In this document: piece after piece, positions 9,343 through 18,887 of the stretch
How positions within the stretch are numbered: the first letter of the stretch is position 1
Layout: every line of letters begins with the position of its first letter
The notes under the pieces: model-generated
Told to the model about the DNA's origin: nothing
The model's database searches: none
Seen by the model: only the letters and a program-made list of their open reading frames with translations
Source: Acinetobacter sp. ANC 4470
GTDB lineage: Bacteria > Pseudomonadota > Gammaproteobacteria > Pseudomonadales > Moraxellaceae
Length of the DNA stretch: 64,000 bases
Reading direction: 5' to 3'
NCBI RefSeq assembly: GCF_002135335.1
Contig: NZ_NEGC01000004.1
Coordinates: 186,001-250,000, forward strand
Translations under genes and position numbers: made by a program

Positions 9343-10077
9343 TTATTCTAAATAATCGTTGGCTGGGATTGGCAATTTTTGTAAACCACGGCGTAAAGTA
9401 TCTGACCATTGCTTACTCAGATGCCTAAAATATGGATCGTCTTCATAGATACGTTTGCCATTTGGAATATGCAATGAGTCTTTTTTATAAACAATGGTAT
9501 CTAATGGCATTCCAACTGAGACATTAGAACGTAAAGTAGAATCAAAAGAAATTAAACAACACCGTACTGCCTCATCTAAAGGCATTTCATAAACCAAAGC
9601 TCGATCTAATATGGGTTTGCCATATTTACTTTCTCCAATTTGAAAATACGGTGTATCTTCAGTTGCATTAATAAAATTCCCCTGAGAATAAATATTATAA
9701 AGTTGCATATCTGCACCTTTAATTTGCCCACCAAGCAGTAGATTACCAGAATAACTACTATGCTCGTCAGTATCTTCCGTGATATCTAAAATCACTTTTC
9801 TCAATGTTTGACCAACCAATTCCGCAACTTCAAACATCGTATTAACACTATATAAATTAGGCTCTTGCTTGAGTTCTAACTGAATGTTTAGATGACTAAT
9901 GACGGCTTGAGTTGTTGCTAAATTACCAGATGCTTGTATGCTGATAAATCGCTCGCCTTCTACACCAAAAATATAGAGTTTACGAAATACAGAAATATGG
10001 TCTACTCCTGCATTCGTACGCGTATCACTCACAAAAATCAATCCATCTTTCAAACGTAGCGCACAACAATAAGTCAT
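9343..10077 (-). CDS. Anbu-type proteasome-like peptidase
   Basis: 244 residues of the NTN-hydrolase fold, related to 20S proteasome beta subunits (COG3484, Anbu). The protein starts MTYCCALRLKDGLIFVSDTR, so removing Met would expose Thr as the N-terminal nucleophile; DTRTNAG and FRKLYIFG match the family. It is the last gene of a four-gene minus-strand operon with a transglutaminase-like protein, an alpha-E protein and a circularly permuted ATP-grasp protein. This is the neighbourhood known for Anbu. Published Anbu structures are open rings; the natural substrate and role remain unsettled, and a peptide-ligation/tagging link with the ATP-grasp partner has been proposed from genome context. 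Confidence 0.9.
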   Translation of the reverse strand: MTYCCALRLKDGLIFVSDTRTNAGVDHISVFRKLYIFGVEGERFISIQASGNLATTQAVISHLNIQLELKQEPNLYSVNTMFEVAELVGQTLRKVILDITEDTDEHSSYSGNLLLGGQIKGADMQLYNIYSQGNFINATEDTPYFQIGESKYGKPILDRALVYEMPLDEAVRCCLISFDSTLRSNVSVGMPLDTIVYKKDSLHIPNGKRIYEDDPYFRHLSKQWSDTLRRGLQKLPIPANDYLE

Positions 10078-10103
10078 GAATAGCTCCTATGACCTTCAAA
10101 TTT

Positions 10104-10883
10104 TCAACAAGCGAGCACTTGAACAATAGAATTCATAGACTCAATACCACCGCGCTCTCTTATACCTCGAACAGGTGCAACATCCCAATAATCACGACCT
10201 ATTGCCACATAAATATGTGAATTTAGAGAAAATAATTGATTGCTTGTATCAAAACAATACCACGTATTTTCAAAAAAAACTTCTGCCCAAGCATGACTTG
10301 CAAGGTGAGATGTATTGGGTACAAATAAATACCCTGAGACATAACGTGCGGGTAAACCCAAATACTTACACATAGCAATAAAGACATGACTATGATCTTG
10401 ACATACACCCTTTCGGTGTTGGAAGGCATCAATAGCAGATGTTTGCACTGAGGTCTGATCGGGTACGTAAGGAATATGCTGTAACACTGCTGCAGATAAA
10501 GTAATTAAATGTTCTCGTGTTAAATATGGCACGTGATGCTTTGCGAAATCTTTCATTTCAGCATTACACAAAGTACTTGCTGTAGGTTGCAAAAATAAAT
10601 TCGGATTAATTGGTGTATCAATCCCAAATTGGGTATAAGGATCCATCTCGATGATACCCTGCGCCATAATCGTCATTTGCTGATAAGGCTGTCGCTGCGA
10701 GCTGGTAATCCAAATATTATTAAACGCATCCGCTTTAATTTTTTTCTGACCCGGCACACTCACATCCCAACAATGAACCTGCTGATGGGCATTGCTCATC
10801 GGGGTCATTTTAATATATTGAATGCTGTTACATGCCTGATCGCTATAAGTATAGTGAGTTTGGTGGTTAATCATCAACTTCAT
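10104..10883 (-). CDS. Transglutaminase-like cysteine peptidase family protein
   Basis: 259 residues with an N-terminal beta-rich Bact_transglu_N region (YTYSDQACNSIQYIKMTP) and a transglutaminase core. The catalytic triad is visible: Cys161 in HRKGVCQDHSH, His197 in ASHAWAEVFF and Asp212 in CFDTSNQ. In the family this core is a cysteine peptidase or transferase. It overlaps the upstream alpha-E gene by 4 bp and precedes the Anbu gene by 26 bp, so the products are probably made together. The specific substrate cannot be read from the sequence. Confidence 0.9.
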   Translation of the reverse strand: MKLMINHQTHYTYSDQACNSIQYIKMTPMSNAHQQVHCWDVSVPGQKKIKADAFNNIWITSSQRQPYQQMTIMAQGIIEMDPYTQFGIDTPINPNLFLQPTASTLCNAEMKDFAKHHVPYLTREHLITLSAAVLQHIPYVPDQTSVQTSAIDAFQHRKGVCQDHSHVFIAMCKYLGLPARYVSGYLFVPNTSHLASHAWAEVFFENTWYCFDTSNQLFSLNSHIYVAIGRDYWDVAPVRGIRERGGIESMNSIVQVLAC

Positions 10884-11482
10884 ACATCCACCTCAAATAA
10901 ATTTTGAATATGATCACTAAATTGATAAAAACTCATACTATCTGGGGCTAATTTGAGTTGCTGCCATGCATGCTCCAGTCCATCCCAGCCAATCTGACGC
11001 AAAAAACAGACTATTTGATCAATATTTTCAAGTGTGTTCATCTGATTTTGTTTCAAACGAATTTGTCGATCTAACTGTTCTATATTTTGTCCTAAACTAA
11101 AAAATAAAAAAACATCTTCAGGTTCTGCTTCTACAACCTCATGACATTCTCCAGCAACATCACAGATATACGCTGCATTTTCATTGGCATTTTTAATGAG
11201 CTGATGCAGTTCAGCATAAGCTTTTGCGGAAAGTATCCCACGTAAATCTTGTACATTATCTTTTGCACATTGGAATTGTTGGCAAAAAGATGACGGTTGC
11301 TCTGAATCAAGTAATAACGTATTTAGTGAGCTAGCATCAAAAGCGGGCAAGCAAAAAGCATGTGCATATTCCAATGCATCTTGGTTATCATGAAATGGAA
11401 ATTGACTACATAAATATTGAATTCGGGTTAAATATCGACCCAACCAAAAAATATGCTGAGCATTGCTATTTAATAAAATCAT
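10880..11482 (-). CDS. Alpha-E domain protein (COG2307), short form
   Basis: 200 residues. The N-terminal ILLNSNAQHIFWLGRYLTRI resembles the alpha-E start (a helical domain beginning with a WxGRYxER-like motif). Typical alpha-E proteins are near 310 residues, so this one is about a third shorter and diverged, lacking much of the usual repeated helical core. It is kept in the expected position between the ATP-grasp and transglutaminase genes with a 4-bp overlap to the latter, which argues it is functional rather than broken. No stop or frameshift is seen. The biochemical role of the domain is unknown. Confidence 0.75.
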   Translation of the reverse strand: MILLNSNAQHIFWLGRYLTRIQYLCSQFPFHDNQDALEYAHAFCLPAFDASSLNTLLLDSEQPSSFCQQFQCAKDNVQDLRGILSAKAYAELHQLIKNANENAAYICDVAGECHEVVEAEPEDVFLFFSLGQNIEQLDRQIRLKQNQMNTLENIDQIVCFLRQIGWDGLEHAWQQLKLAPDSMSFYQFSDHIQNLFEVDV

Positions 11483-11520
11483 AATTTCATCCCCATAGTT
11501 AAGTGTTTACGAACGAAAAT

Positions 11521-13077
11521 TTATGAATGAAGATTATCAACCACCCATGTGTCTTTAACGCCACCACCCTGTGAAGAGTTCACGACTAAAGAACCCGCTT
11601 GCATTGCCACACGTGTTAAGCCCCCCGGAACGATTTCAGTACGATAGGGTGAACTTAAAACGAATGGACGTAAATCAATATGACGCTCTGCCACACCATA
11701 ATCTGTCAGCGTTGGACAAACCGATAACTCCAAAGTCGGCTGCGCAATATACAAATGCGGTGCAGCAATAATTTTGTCTCGAAATAGTTCAATTTGATTT
11801 TTCGAGGATTGTGGGCCAATCAACATGCCATATCCGCCCGAACCTTGAGCTTCCTTCACCACCAACTCAGCTAAGTTAGATAAGACATAATCTAAATCTT
11901 GAGCTTCACGGCATTGATAGGTTGGTACATTCTTTAAAATTGCGTCCTCGCCCAAATAGAAATGAATCATTTTATCCACATAAGGATAGATTGATTTATC
12001 ATCAGCCACGCCAGTACCAGGTGCATTTGCAATCACGACATTGTGATTTAAATAGGCTGACATTAAGCCAGCGACACCTAAAGAGCTATCGGGCTGAAAG
12101 CATAAAGGGTCTAAATATGCGTCATCCACTCGACGATAAATTACATCAACCTGCTGTCTTCCACGAATGGTTTTGACATAAACCTTATCGTTCTCTACAA
12201 AAAGATCACGTGATGTCACTAAAGGCACATCCATTTCTCTTGCCAAAAAGGAATGTTCATAATATGCACTGTTATAACGTCCGGGCGTAAGGACAACCAT
12301 AAAAGGTTGATCTCTATACGCATTTTCAGCTAAAATTTCTTTGAGTAATTGCGGATATTGCTCAATGCCTAAAATATTATTTTGCTGACATAATTCAGGC
12401 ATGAGTTTTTGACTTATTTTGCGACTTTCCAGCATATAAGATACGCCTGATGGCGTTCTTAAATTATCTTCTAAAACATAGAACTCACCATGTCGGTCAC
12501 GAATAATATCAATGCCGCTAATTTGACTATAAATTTTACCTTTCAAGTCGTGTGCATACATATGTGGTTGATAGGCTTCATGCGTCAATACTTGTAATTC
12601 AGGTACAATATTGGCTTTTAAAATATCTTGTTGATGGTAAATATCGTGTAAAAATAAATTGAGCGCGCGAACCCGTTGCGCACAGCCAAGTGCAACTTTA
12701 TTCCACTGCTTTTTCTCAATCACGCGTGGGATTAAATCATACGGAATGGTTCGCTCAATCCCTTCAGACTCACCATATACGGTAAAAGTAATACCCTCAT
12801 ATAAAAAGTGATCTTTAGCGGTTTGATTTAATAATTTTAATTCTTCAATACTATGTTGTGATAACCACTGCTCTATTTTGTTACAGGTTTCACCTGACAT
12901 GCTGTGATCATCAAGCAATTCATTGAAAAAATGCGATTTAAATTTCTGAAATATGCCATTGTCTTTTGATGATGTTGTAAATTGAGTTACTTCCGACGTA
13001 TTCACATTTAACCCAGCATCACTAGGAAACTGTTCTAGCGTCGAAATCGAATTTGTATATTGATTTTCTTTAAGCAT
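11521..13077 (-). CDS. Circularly permuted ATP-grasp type 2 family protein (COG2308)
   Basis: 518 residues. Family segments include GITFTVYGESEGIERTIPYDLIPR-like sequence, IDIIRDRHGEFYVLEDNLRTP (split over residues about 187-210), VDVIYRRVDDAYLDPL, and VVKEAQGSGGYGMLIGP, which supply the ATP and metal contacts. About 50 extra residues precede the core. ATP-grasp enzymes make amide or thioester bonds through acyl-phosphates, so this protein is a candidate peptide ligase in the Anbu operon. It is the first gene of that operon; a 239-bp divergent region separates it from the WYL regulator, where the promoters of both must lie. Confidence 0.9.
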   Translation of the reverse strand: MLKENQYTNSISTLEQFPSDAGLNVNTSEVTQFTTSSKDNGIFQKFKSHFFNELLDDHSMSGETCNKIEQWLSQHSIEELKLLNQTAKDHFLYEGITFTVYGESEGIERTIPYDLIPRVIEKKQWNKVALGCAQRVRALNLFLHDIYHQQDILKANIVPELQVLTHEAYQPHMYAHDLKGKIYSQISGIDIIRDRHGEFYVLEDNLRTPSGVSYMLESRKISQKLMPELCQQNNILGIEQYPQLLKEILAENAYRDQPFMVVLTPGRYNSAYYEHSFLAREMDVPLVTSRDLFVENDKVYVKTIRGRQQVDVIYRRVDDAYLDPLCFQPDSSLGVAGLMSAYLNHNVVIANAPGTGVADDKSIYPYVDKMIHFYLGEDAILKNVPTYQCREAQDLDYVLSNLAELVVKEAQGSGGYGMLIGPQSSKNQIELFRDKIIAAPHLYIAQPTLELSVCPTLTDYGVAERHIDLRPFVLSSPYRTEIVPGGLTRVAMQAGSLVVNSSQGGGVKDTWVVDNLHS

Positions 13078-13316
13078 ACAAACCTCATCATTATTATCTA
13101 TTGTTAGTAAAATGAAGCAATAAGCATGCCGTCATCCACAAATAATTTTGTTTATTTATTCATCAAAAGCATATAGATTCAAGGATAATTTTGAATGTAC
13201 ATGTATCAAAATGTAGATAGCCCCATTGGGAAAAGCTTGAAAAAATATTCAGTTTTTTTATTGTGTTCAGCACTCAATGGATATATAAACAAGCTACTCG
13301 ATTTTTAATTTTAGTT

Positions 13317-14315
13317 ATGTCTTCACAAGAAAAAGAAACCTCCAACAGCCTGTACCGACAATGGCAAATTTTATCTCGTCTTTCTACTGGAAAGTGGATG
13401 GGTACCCGAGAATTACAAGAAATTTTGCAACGTGAAGGTATTGATATCAGCTTGCGTACCATTCAGCGCGATTTAAATCAAATCTCGCTCCGCTTCCCTA
13501 TTGAAAGTAATAAAACTGTTCCTCAAGGTTGGCGTTGGCGTTCAGATGCACCGATTCAAAGTTTACCGCATATGACCAGCTCTCAAGCGGTAACGTTCAT
13601 GATGGTCGAAGACCATTTAAAACACTTACTGCCACCAAGTCTAATTGAAGAGATGAATCCATGGTTTGATTTGGCACGTCGCAGCTTATCTACCCAAAAC
13701 AATGTACGACAATGGATTAATCGCGTTCGCATTGTTCCAGCAAATCAACCTCTTATTCCGCCTTTGGTCGACAAATTAGCCCAACAAGCCATCTATGAAG
13801 GCTTACTACAAGACAAACAATTAGAATGTGTTTATCAAGGACGTAGTCATTTAGGCGAAGAAAAAATCTATACTTTAAATCCTTTAGCACTGGTACAAAA
13901 AGGTGCGATTATTTATTTAATTTGTACCCGACATGATAAAACCGATATTCAGACCTTTGCCTTGCACCGTTTTAAATCAGCGATTGTTTTGAACTCACGC
14001 GCAATGCATCCGATTCACTTTGATATTGATGCTTATATTGACTCTGGTGCATTAGGTTTTAGAGTAGATTATAACAAGACAACCGAAAATATTGCTTTAA
14101 AATTAACCATGTCTGAAGAAGATGCACATTATTTTGATGAAAGCCAACTGAGCAAAGACCAAACCATACAAAAATTGGAAAATGGTTTAGCGCAAGTTAC
14201 GGCTACAGTGCCCTTCACTTCACAACTAGTTTGGTGGTTAAGAAGTTTTGGCAATAAAATTCAACATATTGAGCCAATTGACCTTTCTAATGCAGTACGT
14301 CAAATTACAGATTAA
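13317..14315 (+). CDS. WYL-domain transcriptional regulator
   Basis: 332 residues from the ATG at 13317 (MSSQEKETSNSLYRQWQILS); the frame is open from a GTG at 13263, and no clear ribosome site distinguishes them. An N-terminal helix-turn-helix is visible (TGKWMGTRELQEILQREGID then SLRTIQRDLNQI, residues about 22-60). The middle holds the WYL domain (LECVYQGRSHLGEEKIYTLN, then PLALVQKGAIIYLICTR) and the end a WCX-like domain. Such proteins sense ligands, often nucleotides or oligonucleotides. It is divergent from the Anbu operon and is a plausible regulator of it, which is inferred only from position. Confidence 0.85.
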   Translation: MSSQEKETSNSLYRQWQILSRLSTGKWMGTRELQEILQREGIDISLRTIQRDLNQISLRFPIESNKTVPQGWRWRSDAPIQSLPHMTSSQAVTFMMVEDHLKHLLPPSLIEEMNPWFDLARRSLSTQNNVRQWINRVRIVPANQPLIPPLVDKLAQQAIYEGLLQDKQLECVYQGRSHLGEEKIYTLNPLALVQKGAIIYLICTRHDKTDIQTFALHRFKSAIVLNSRAMHPIHFDIDAYIDSGALGFRVDYNKTTENIALKLTMSEEDAHYFDESQLSKDQTIQKLENGLAQVTATVPFTSQLVWWLRSFGNKIQHIEPIDLSNAVRQITD

Positions 14316-14889
14316 CCAAGTTATTGAAATAAAAAAAGTCCCAATTGTTGGGACTCTAGAAGCATTATGGTTGTATGTTTAATTTATTATCGTTGCGTTG
14401 TGCTAAGGAAACAGCAAACTTTATTTTTTCACCCCGATATAAAGCTTGATGATTGCTGATTTTATTGGTGCAGTAGAATATGTTGAGCTTTAGCAAGCTA
14501 AGTCTCCACTGTTATACCGAATTGATTTCATTGTCATATTAACGACCTCTTGTGACTAAAGTAAAACCAATGTAATGCATCATGGAAATTTTGAGAAATC
14601 ATAAGATCTGCAACTTAAAGCTGAATTTTTATTAAGCATTTATTGTGAATTTCTATTACGTTCTATTGATATTTAAAATCCGATAAGGGATATCCTATTT
14701 AAATTTCACCCCAAATTAATGCTTTAAATTTATTTAAATGCCCTTTTTCCATCCATAAACATAAATCAGTATTGTCATTCAGTTTTCTAGCTATTCAGCA
14801 TGTGGTGGTTGGCTTTACAAATCAAAACTTGTACATCATTTATAAACTAGGCACATTTAACTTATTCATAATTCTATGGAAAAAAATTA
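14316..14889 (+). other. 574-bp intergenic region, no gene seen
   Basis: AT-rich. The only clear structure is an inverted repeat AGTCCCAA...TTGGGACT just after the regulator gene (about 14337-14355), preceded by an A-run, which may act as a weak terminator. Short open stretches are present but none has a ribosome site or protein-like composition that I trust. A promoter for the downstream gene is expected near 14820-14880. Confidence 0.5.
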
Positions 14890-16560
14890 ATGCCCGGCCC
14901 AGTTCAATCTGTCAGACATAAACTTTTAAATACTTTTTTCTCTCGTAATTCAGTTTGGTTTACTTTCATTTTTATTACGTTAACTATTACTTGGTTTCGC
15001 TTCAATTATGCTCCGCAGTACATTTATTATTTTATTTCAGATACGCTACTTAATTCTTTATGGCTGATTTCAGGCGTACTGAGTTTAGTCGGCTTATATG
15101 ATGTCTTACAAAATAAGCATTCTATTTTAAAAAATTATCCAATTATGGGGCATTTTCGTTTTATTTTTGAATATTTTCGTCCAGAAATTCGTCAATACTT
15201 TATTGAAGCAGATCAAGATGCTCTGCCATTTTCACGTATGCAACGTAGCTTAGTCTATCAACGTGCAAAAAATGAAAATGCAGATAAACCCTTTGGTTCA
15301 ATTATTGATGTTTATCAACAAGACTATCGCTTTATTACCCATTCAATTACACCCTGCAAACCTGCGAATCCTGAAAGTTTCCGTATTCAAATTGGGAATC
15401 ATCAATGTAAGCAACCTTATAGTGCTTCTATTATGAATATTTCTGCCATGAGTTTTGGTAGTTTAAGTGCCAATGCGATTCGTGCATTAAATTTAGGTGC
15501 GTATATGGGAGGGTTCTACCATGACACAGGTGAAGGCAGTATCAGTCCATATCACCTAGAAGATGGTGGTGATATTGTTTGGGAGCTTGGAAGTGGTTAT
15601 TTCGGTTGTCGCACGCTGGATGGGCACTTCGATCCAGAAAAATTTACCCAACAAGCACTACTACCACAAATCAAAATGATTGAGATTAAATTATCACAAG
15701 GTGCAAAACCTGGACATGGCGGTATCTTACCTAAAGATAAAATCTCAGAAGAAATTTCTCAAATTCGGGGCGTTAGCCGTGAGCATGATTGTGTCTCTCC
15801 TTCACAACACTCAGCATTTAGCACACCAATTGAAATGATGCATTTCATTCAGCAGCTACGTGAATTATCGGGTGGAAAACCGGTTGGTTTTAAACTGTGT
15901 ATTGGTCAACCTTGGCAATTTATGAGCATTGTTAAAGCGATACTCAAAACCCAAATTGTCCCTGATTTTATAGTGGTGGATGGCTCTGAAGGTGGAACAG
16001 GTGCGGCTCCTATTGAATTGATTGATCACATGGGTACACCTTTACGCGAAGGTTTACTCTTTGTGCACAATACTTTAGTCGGTGCAGGTTTACGCAACCA
16101 AATTAAAGTCGGTGCAAGTGGTAAAATTATTAGTGCTTTTGATATTGCAAGTACTATGGCAATAGGCGCAGATTGGATTAATTCCGCACGTGGCTTTATG
16201 TTTGCAGTAGGCTGTATACAAGCTCAAAGTTGCCACACCAACCAATGCCCTGTGGGTATTGCCACTCAAGATAAAGACCGTCAAAAAGCCCTACATGTGC
16301 CAACCAAAGCAGAACGGGTTTTAAATTTTCATAAAAACACCATGCATGCATTATCTGAAATGATTGCCTCAGCAGGTTTAAAGCATCCCTCAAATATTAA
16401 GGCGCATCATTTGGCACAACGCATTAATGACCGTGAAATTAAAAACTATGCACAATTACACTTCTGGTTAAAAGAAGGTGAATTACTCAGTTGTGAAAAC
16501 AAAGATGAGGAAAACTTTTATTTTCGGATGTGGAATTTAGCACATGCAGAACAGTTTTAA
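14890..16560 (+). CDS. FMN-binding glutamate synthase family protein, membrane-anchored
   Basis: 556 residues. Two hydrophobic segments (about residues 20-45 and 50-70) precede a domain like the FMN half of the glutamate synthase large subunit. Conserved features are MNISAMSFGSLSANAIRALN, KPGHGGILPKDKIS, VDGSEGGTGAAP, KVGASGKIISAFD and a cysteine cluster CHTNQCPVGIATQ that in GltB helps hold an Fe-S centre. There is no glutaminase domain and no small subunit nearby, so it cannot be a complete glutamate synthase. Such stand-alone proteins are common in Acinetobacter and their true reaction is not established. Followed by a terminator. Confidence 0.88.
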   Translation: MPGPVQSVRHKLLNTFFSRNSVWFTFIFITLTITWFRFNYAPQYIYYFISDTLLNSLWLISGVLSLVGLYDVLQNKHSILKNYPIMGHFRFIFEYFRPEIRQYFIEADQDALPFSRMQRSLVYQRAKNENADKPFGSIIDVYQQDYRFITHSITPCKPANPESFRIQIGNHQCKQPYSASIMNISAMSFGSLSANAIRALNLGAYMGGFYHDTGEGSISPYHLEDGGDIVWELGSGYFGCRTLDGHFDPEKFTQQALLPQIKMIEIKLSQGAKPGHGGILPKDKISEEISQIRGVSREHDCVSPSQHSAFSTPIEMMHFIQQLRELSGGKPVGFKLCIGQPWQFMSIVKAILKTQIVPDFIVVDGSEGGTGAAPIELIDHMGTPLREGLLFVHNTLVGAGLRNQIKVGASGKIISAFDIASTMAIGADWINSARGFMFAVGCIQAQSCHTNQCPVGIATQDKDRQKALHVPTKAERVLNFHKNTMHALSEMIASAGLKHPSNIKAHHLAQRINDREIKNYAQLHFWLKEGELLSCENKDEENFYFRMWNLAHAEQF

Positions 16561-16634
16561 ATTAAAAGAACTGCCTTCTGCTAAGTACAGAAATCAGTCC
16601 TTAAAAGTTATTTAAACAACCGTCCAATTTTCGG

Positions 16635-16660
16635 AGGTCAGATCAATCTGACCTTTTTTA
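16635..16660 (+). terminator. Rho-independent terminator
   Basis: Stem AGGTCAGA / TCTGACCT with a 4-nt TCAA loop and a T-run, 75 bp after the preceding stop codon. Confidence 0.8.
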
Positions 16661-16682
16661 TATAAAGACTACAATAAAAATT

Positions 16683-17726
16683 TTAATAATAACCATCTGA
16701 ACTTTGTGCATGTAAAAAAGCAGGAATTAAGCCAGTCAATGCTGCACGAATATCGGCACGTTCATTAATCAATTGATGAGAGCCTTCTTCCAACATTAAT
16801 AAAGTTTGAAGTCGAAACTTACGACGAATAAATTCGATATTGTAGCGCCAGTCTACTGTTTCATCTAACGCACCTTGAGCCAGCCACACAGGAATACGGC
16901 ACGCTGGACGCTCTTCCATCTCTTGCATCCATTTAGACATCGCTAAAATCCAATCCATACCCATCATACGCGGCTGTAAAGGATCTTTTAAACGTACAAA
17001 GCGTAGAAACTCAGGATTATGGTTATTACGTCTAAAATGACGTGGTACTTGACGTTTAATGCGTCGAATTATGCCTAAGCCAACCGAATTATGCCACCAA
17101 GCAGATTTCGCAGGTCGAATCAGCGGAGAAAGTAATAAAACACGTTCTACATAGGGGTTTTCACGGCGCTGTGCAAAATCTAATAAATGATGCAGCCAAA
17201 TTGCCCCACCTGTGCTTTGTCCAATACCTAACCACGGTTTGGGTAATTGACTGGCATTTTTCACATATTGGTAGACTGCATGTAAAACATGTTGGTAATG
17301 ATCAAAGTTTTTAATATTTGCAGGTGAACCATCACTCAAGCCATGACCGGGTAAATCATAAGTGATCACACTAAAACCCTGTTCAAGCAATTCACGAATA
17401 ATTGGCTGATAAATACCACTATGTTCTAAATAGCCATGCAGTAAGAATACCGTTCCACGTATTTGATCAAAAGGCAGGTTTTCTAAATTCGGTTGAAACA
17501 CTTGTACATGCAATTTAAATAACGGCATTTGCACATAGCCTTGCCACTGCTCACACTTTAATAAATTTAAACCATACAACTTACGATAAGCTTGAATTTC
17601 AACCGAAGGTTGATAAGGTCTATTTAGATTTAATGCTTCAAGTAAGTGTGGTGTAGTTTCTCGACTCGGAACAGGTAAATCTAACTGTTTTAAAATCGTT
17701 GGATTTAAAAATGGGATATCCGACAT
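16683..17726 (-). CDS. Alpha/beta hydrolase, lysophospholipase-like
   Basis: 347 residues of the serine aminopeptidase S33 / PldB-like group. The oxyanion region is FLLHGYLEHSGIYQP, followed by DLPGHGLSDG, the nucleophile elbow GQSTGG and, near the end, SHQLINERAD supplying the probable catalytic His. An Asp in AQGALDETVDW is the likely acid. No signal peptide is seen. The ATG begins directly after the stop of the upstream DUF218 gene (TAAATG), so the two are co-transcribed and probably coupled. Substrate is unknown; a monoacylglycerol or lysophospholipid esterase is the usual family role. Confidence 0.85.
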   Translation of the reverse strand: MSDIPFLNPTILKQLDLPVPSRETTPHLLEALNLNRPYQPSVEIQAYRKLYGLNLLKCEQWQGYVQMPLFKLHVQVFQPNLENLPFDQIRGTVFLLHGYLEHSGIYQPIIRELLEQGFSVITYDLPGHGLSDGSPANIKNFDHYQHVLHAVYQYVKNASQLPKPWLGIGQSTGGAIWLHHLLDFAQRRENPYVERVLLLSPLIRPAKSAWWHNSVGLGIIRRIKRQVPRHFRRNNHNPEFLRFVRLKDPLQPRMMGMDWILAMSKWMQEMEERPACRIPVWLAQGALDETVDWRYNIEFIRRKFRLQTLLMLEEGSHQLINERADIRAALTGLIPAFLHAQSSDGYY

Positions 17727-18881
17727 TTAAGGCACCTCCCGACAGTCACTTGAACCAAACCAAACATCACGAATCGTGGCTAACATTTCATAATTCGCAC
17801 GACGACTATGATCATAATTTTGTTTACTTGGACGCCATCTGGTCAGATGTGTTGGCATCGGTGCTTCAACAGGCACTGTCTCAATACCATTTAATGCAAA
17901 TAAACGGCGTGTACGCGGCATATGATAACGATCTGTGATTAAGATCACTCTCGGTGCTCCACCCTTTTTTTGTAATAATAACGAGCTAAAACGCGAGTTT
18001 TCACAAGTATTCATGCTTCGATCTTCCAATAATTTTGCATCCACATCATATTTTTTTAACCATCGCTGCATATAAGGTGCTTCTACACCACTTAAAACAA
18101 TCGGTAATTGATATTCTTTTTCTATCGCCAAAGTCTTTTCTAAGCGTAACCGTGTGTAATCATTAACGATAATATCTTTACCATTTTTATCTAAAGTGAG
18201 TCCACCACCTAACACCACAATGGCATACGGTTTAGAACTTTGTGGTTGAGGTTGTTCATTTTGTTCGTGAATCAATGCAATATCTTGATTGATGATTTCA
18301 TCTACAGGTTCTTGAGAGACATCTTCCTGTTCAATTTTATGCGTACGAAGAAATTCTACATATTTCTCCATCAAAGCTTTATTTTCAGTACTGTTTAAAT
18401 TCAATAAATCTTTAACGGCTTGCGCTGGATCTTCCTGTGCTACTGACGCCTCATCTTCCTGCTCTGCTGAATTTTGATCTTCTTCTTTTACCAATAACGG
18501 AATACGTGGCTTTTCCTCTTGCTCATTTTCCTGTTGTTGTGCTTCCTCAATCATCTGTTGCAAGGCTTTATAACGCGCTTGAATTACCGTCAAATTTTGA
18601 GAATTATGGCTTTGTATTGCTTCTTCCATCAACTTTAAATACGCTTGGCGTGCAATCCATAGTTTAGAACCTGGCTCTAAACTTTCATGTTCACTCAAAG
18701 CCGCCTTTTGCTGACTTTTTGCAGCCACTTCATTGACTTCAACAGGAACAAAACTATTCAGGGCTTTCACCACCCACCCTGAATAAAATGGCGAATAAAT
18801 CAAAACCATAAAACAGCCGAACAGCACAAATAACACAGAAGCTATTTGTACTAGTCGAACCATCCAATGTGCTTTCGCCAT
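17727..18881 (-). CDS. YdcF/ElyC-like DUF218 membrane protein with acidic insert
   Basis: 384 residues. One N-terminal membrane segment (about 8-28) is followed by a long Gln/Glu-rich region (about residues 45-215) and then a DUF218 domain (AIVVLGGGLTLDKNGKDI, PIVLSGVEAPYMQRWL, ITDRYHMPRTRRLFALNG). DUF218 proteins such as SanA, ElyC and YdcF are linked to envelope integrity and lipid-carrier recycling. The low-complexity acidic insert makes this protein much longer than those relatives. It lies between murB upstream and a hydrolase gene downstream, all on one strand, which fits an envelope role. Confidence 0.8.
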   Translation of the reverse strand: MAKAHWMVRLVQIASVLFVLFGCFMVLIYSPFYSGWVVKALNSFVPVEVNEVAAKSQQKAALSEHESLEPGSKLWIARQAYLKLMEEAIQSHNSQNLTVIQARYKALQQMIEEAQQQENEQEEKPRIPLLVKEEDQNSAEQEDEASVAQEDPAQAVKDLLNLNSTENKALMEKYVEFLRTHKIEQEDVSQEPVDEIINQDIALIHEQNEQPQPQSSKPYAIVVLGGGLTLDKNGKDIIVNDYTRLRLEKTLAIEKEYQLPIVLSGVEAPYMQRWLKKYDVDAKLLEDRSMNTCENSRFSSLLLQKKGGAPRVILITDRYHMPRTRRLFALNGIETVPVEAPMPTHLTRWRPSKQNYDHSRRANYEMLATIRDVWFGSSDCREVP

Positions 18882-18887
18882 AGTCTC

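Noticed and set aside
14379-14453. Short 24-codon open stretch after the WYL gene
   Set aside because: No ribosome site and too short to separate from chance in AT-rich DNA.
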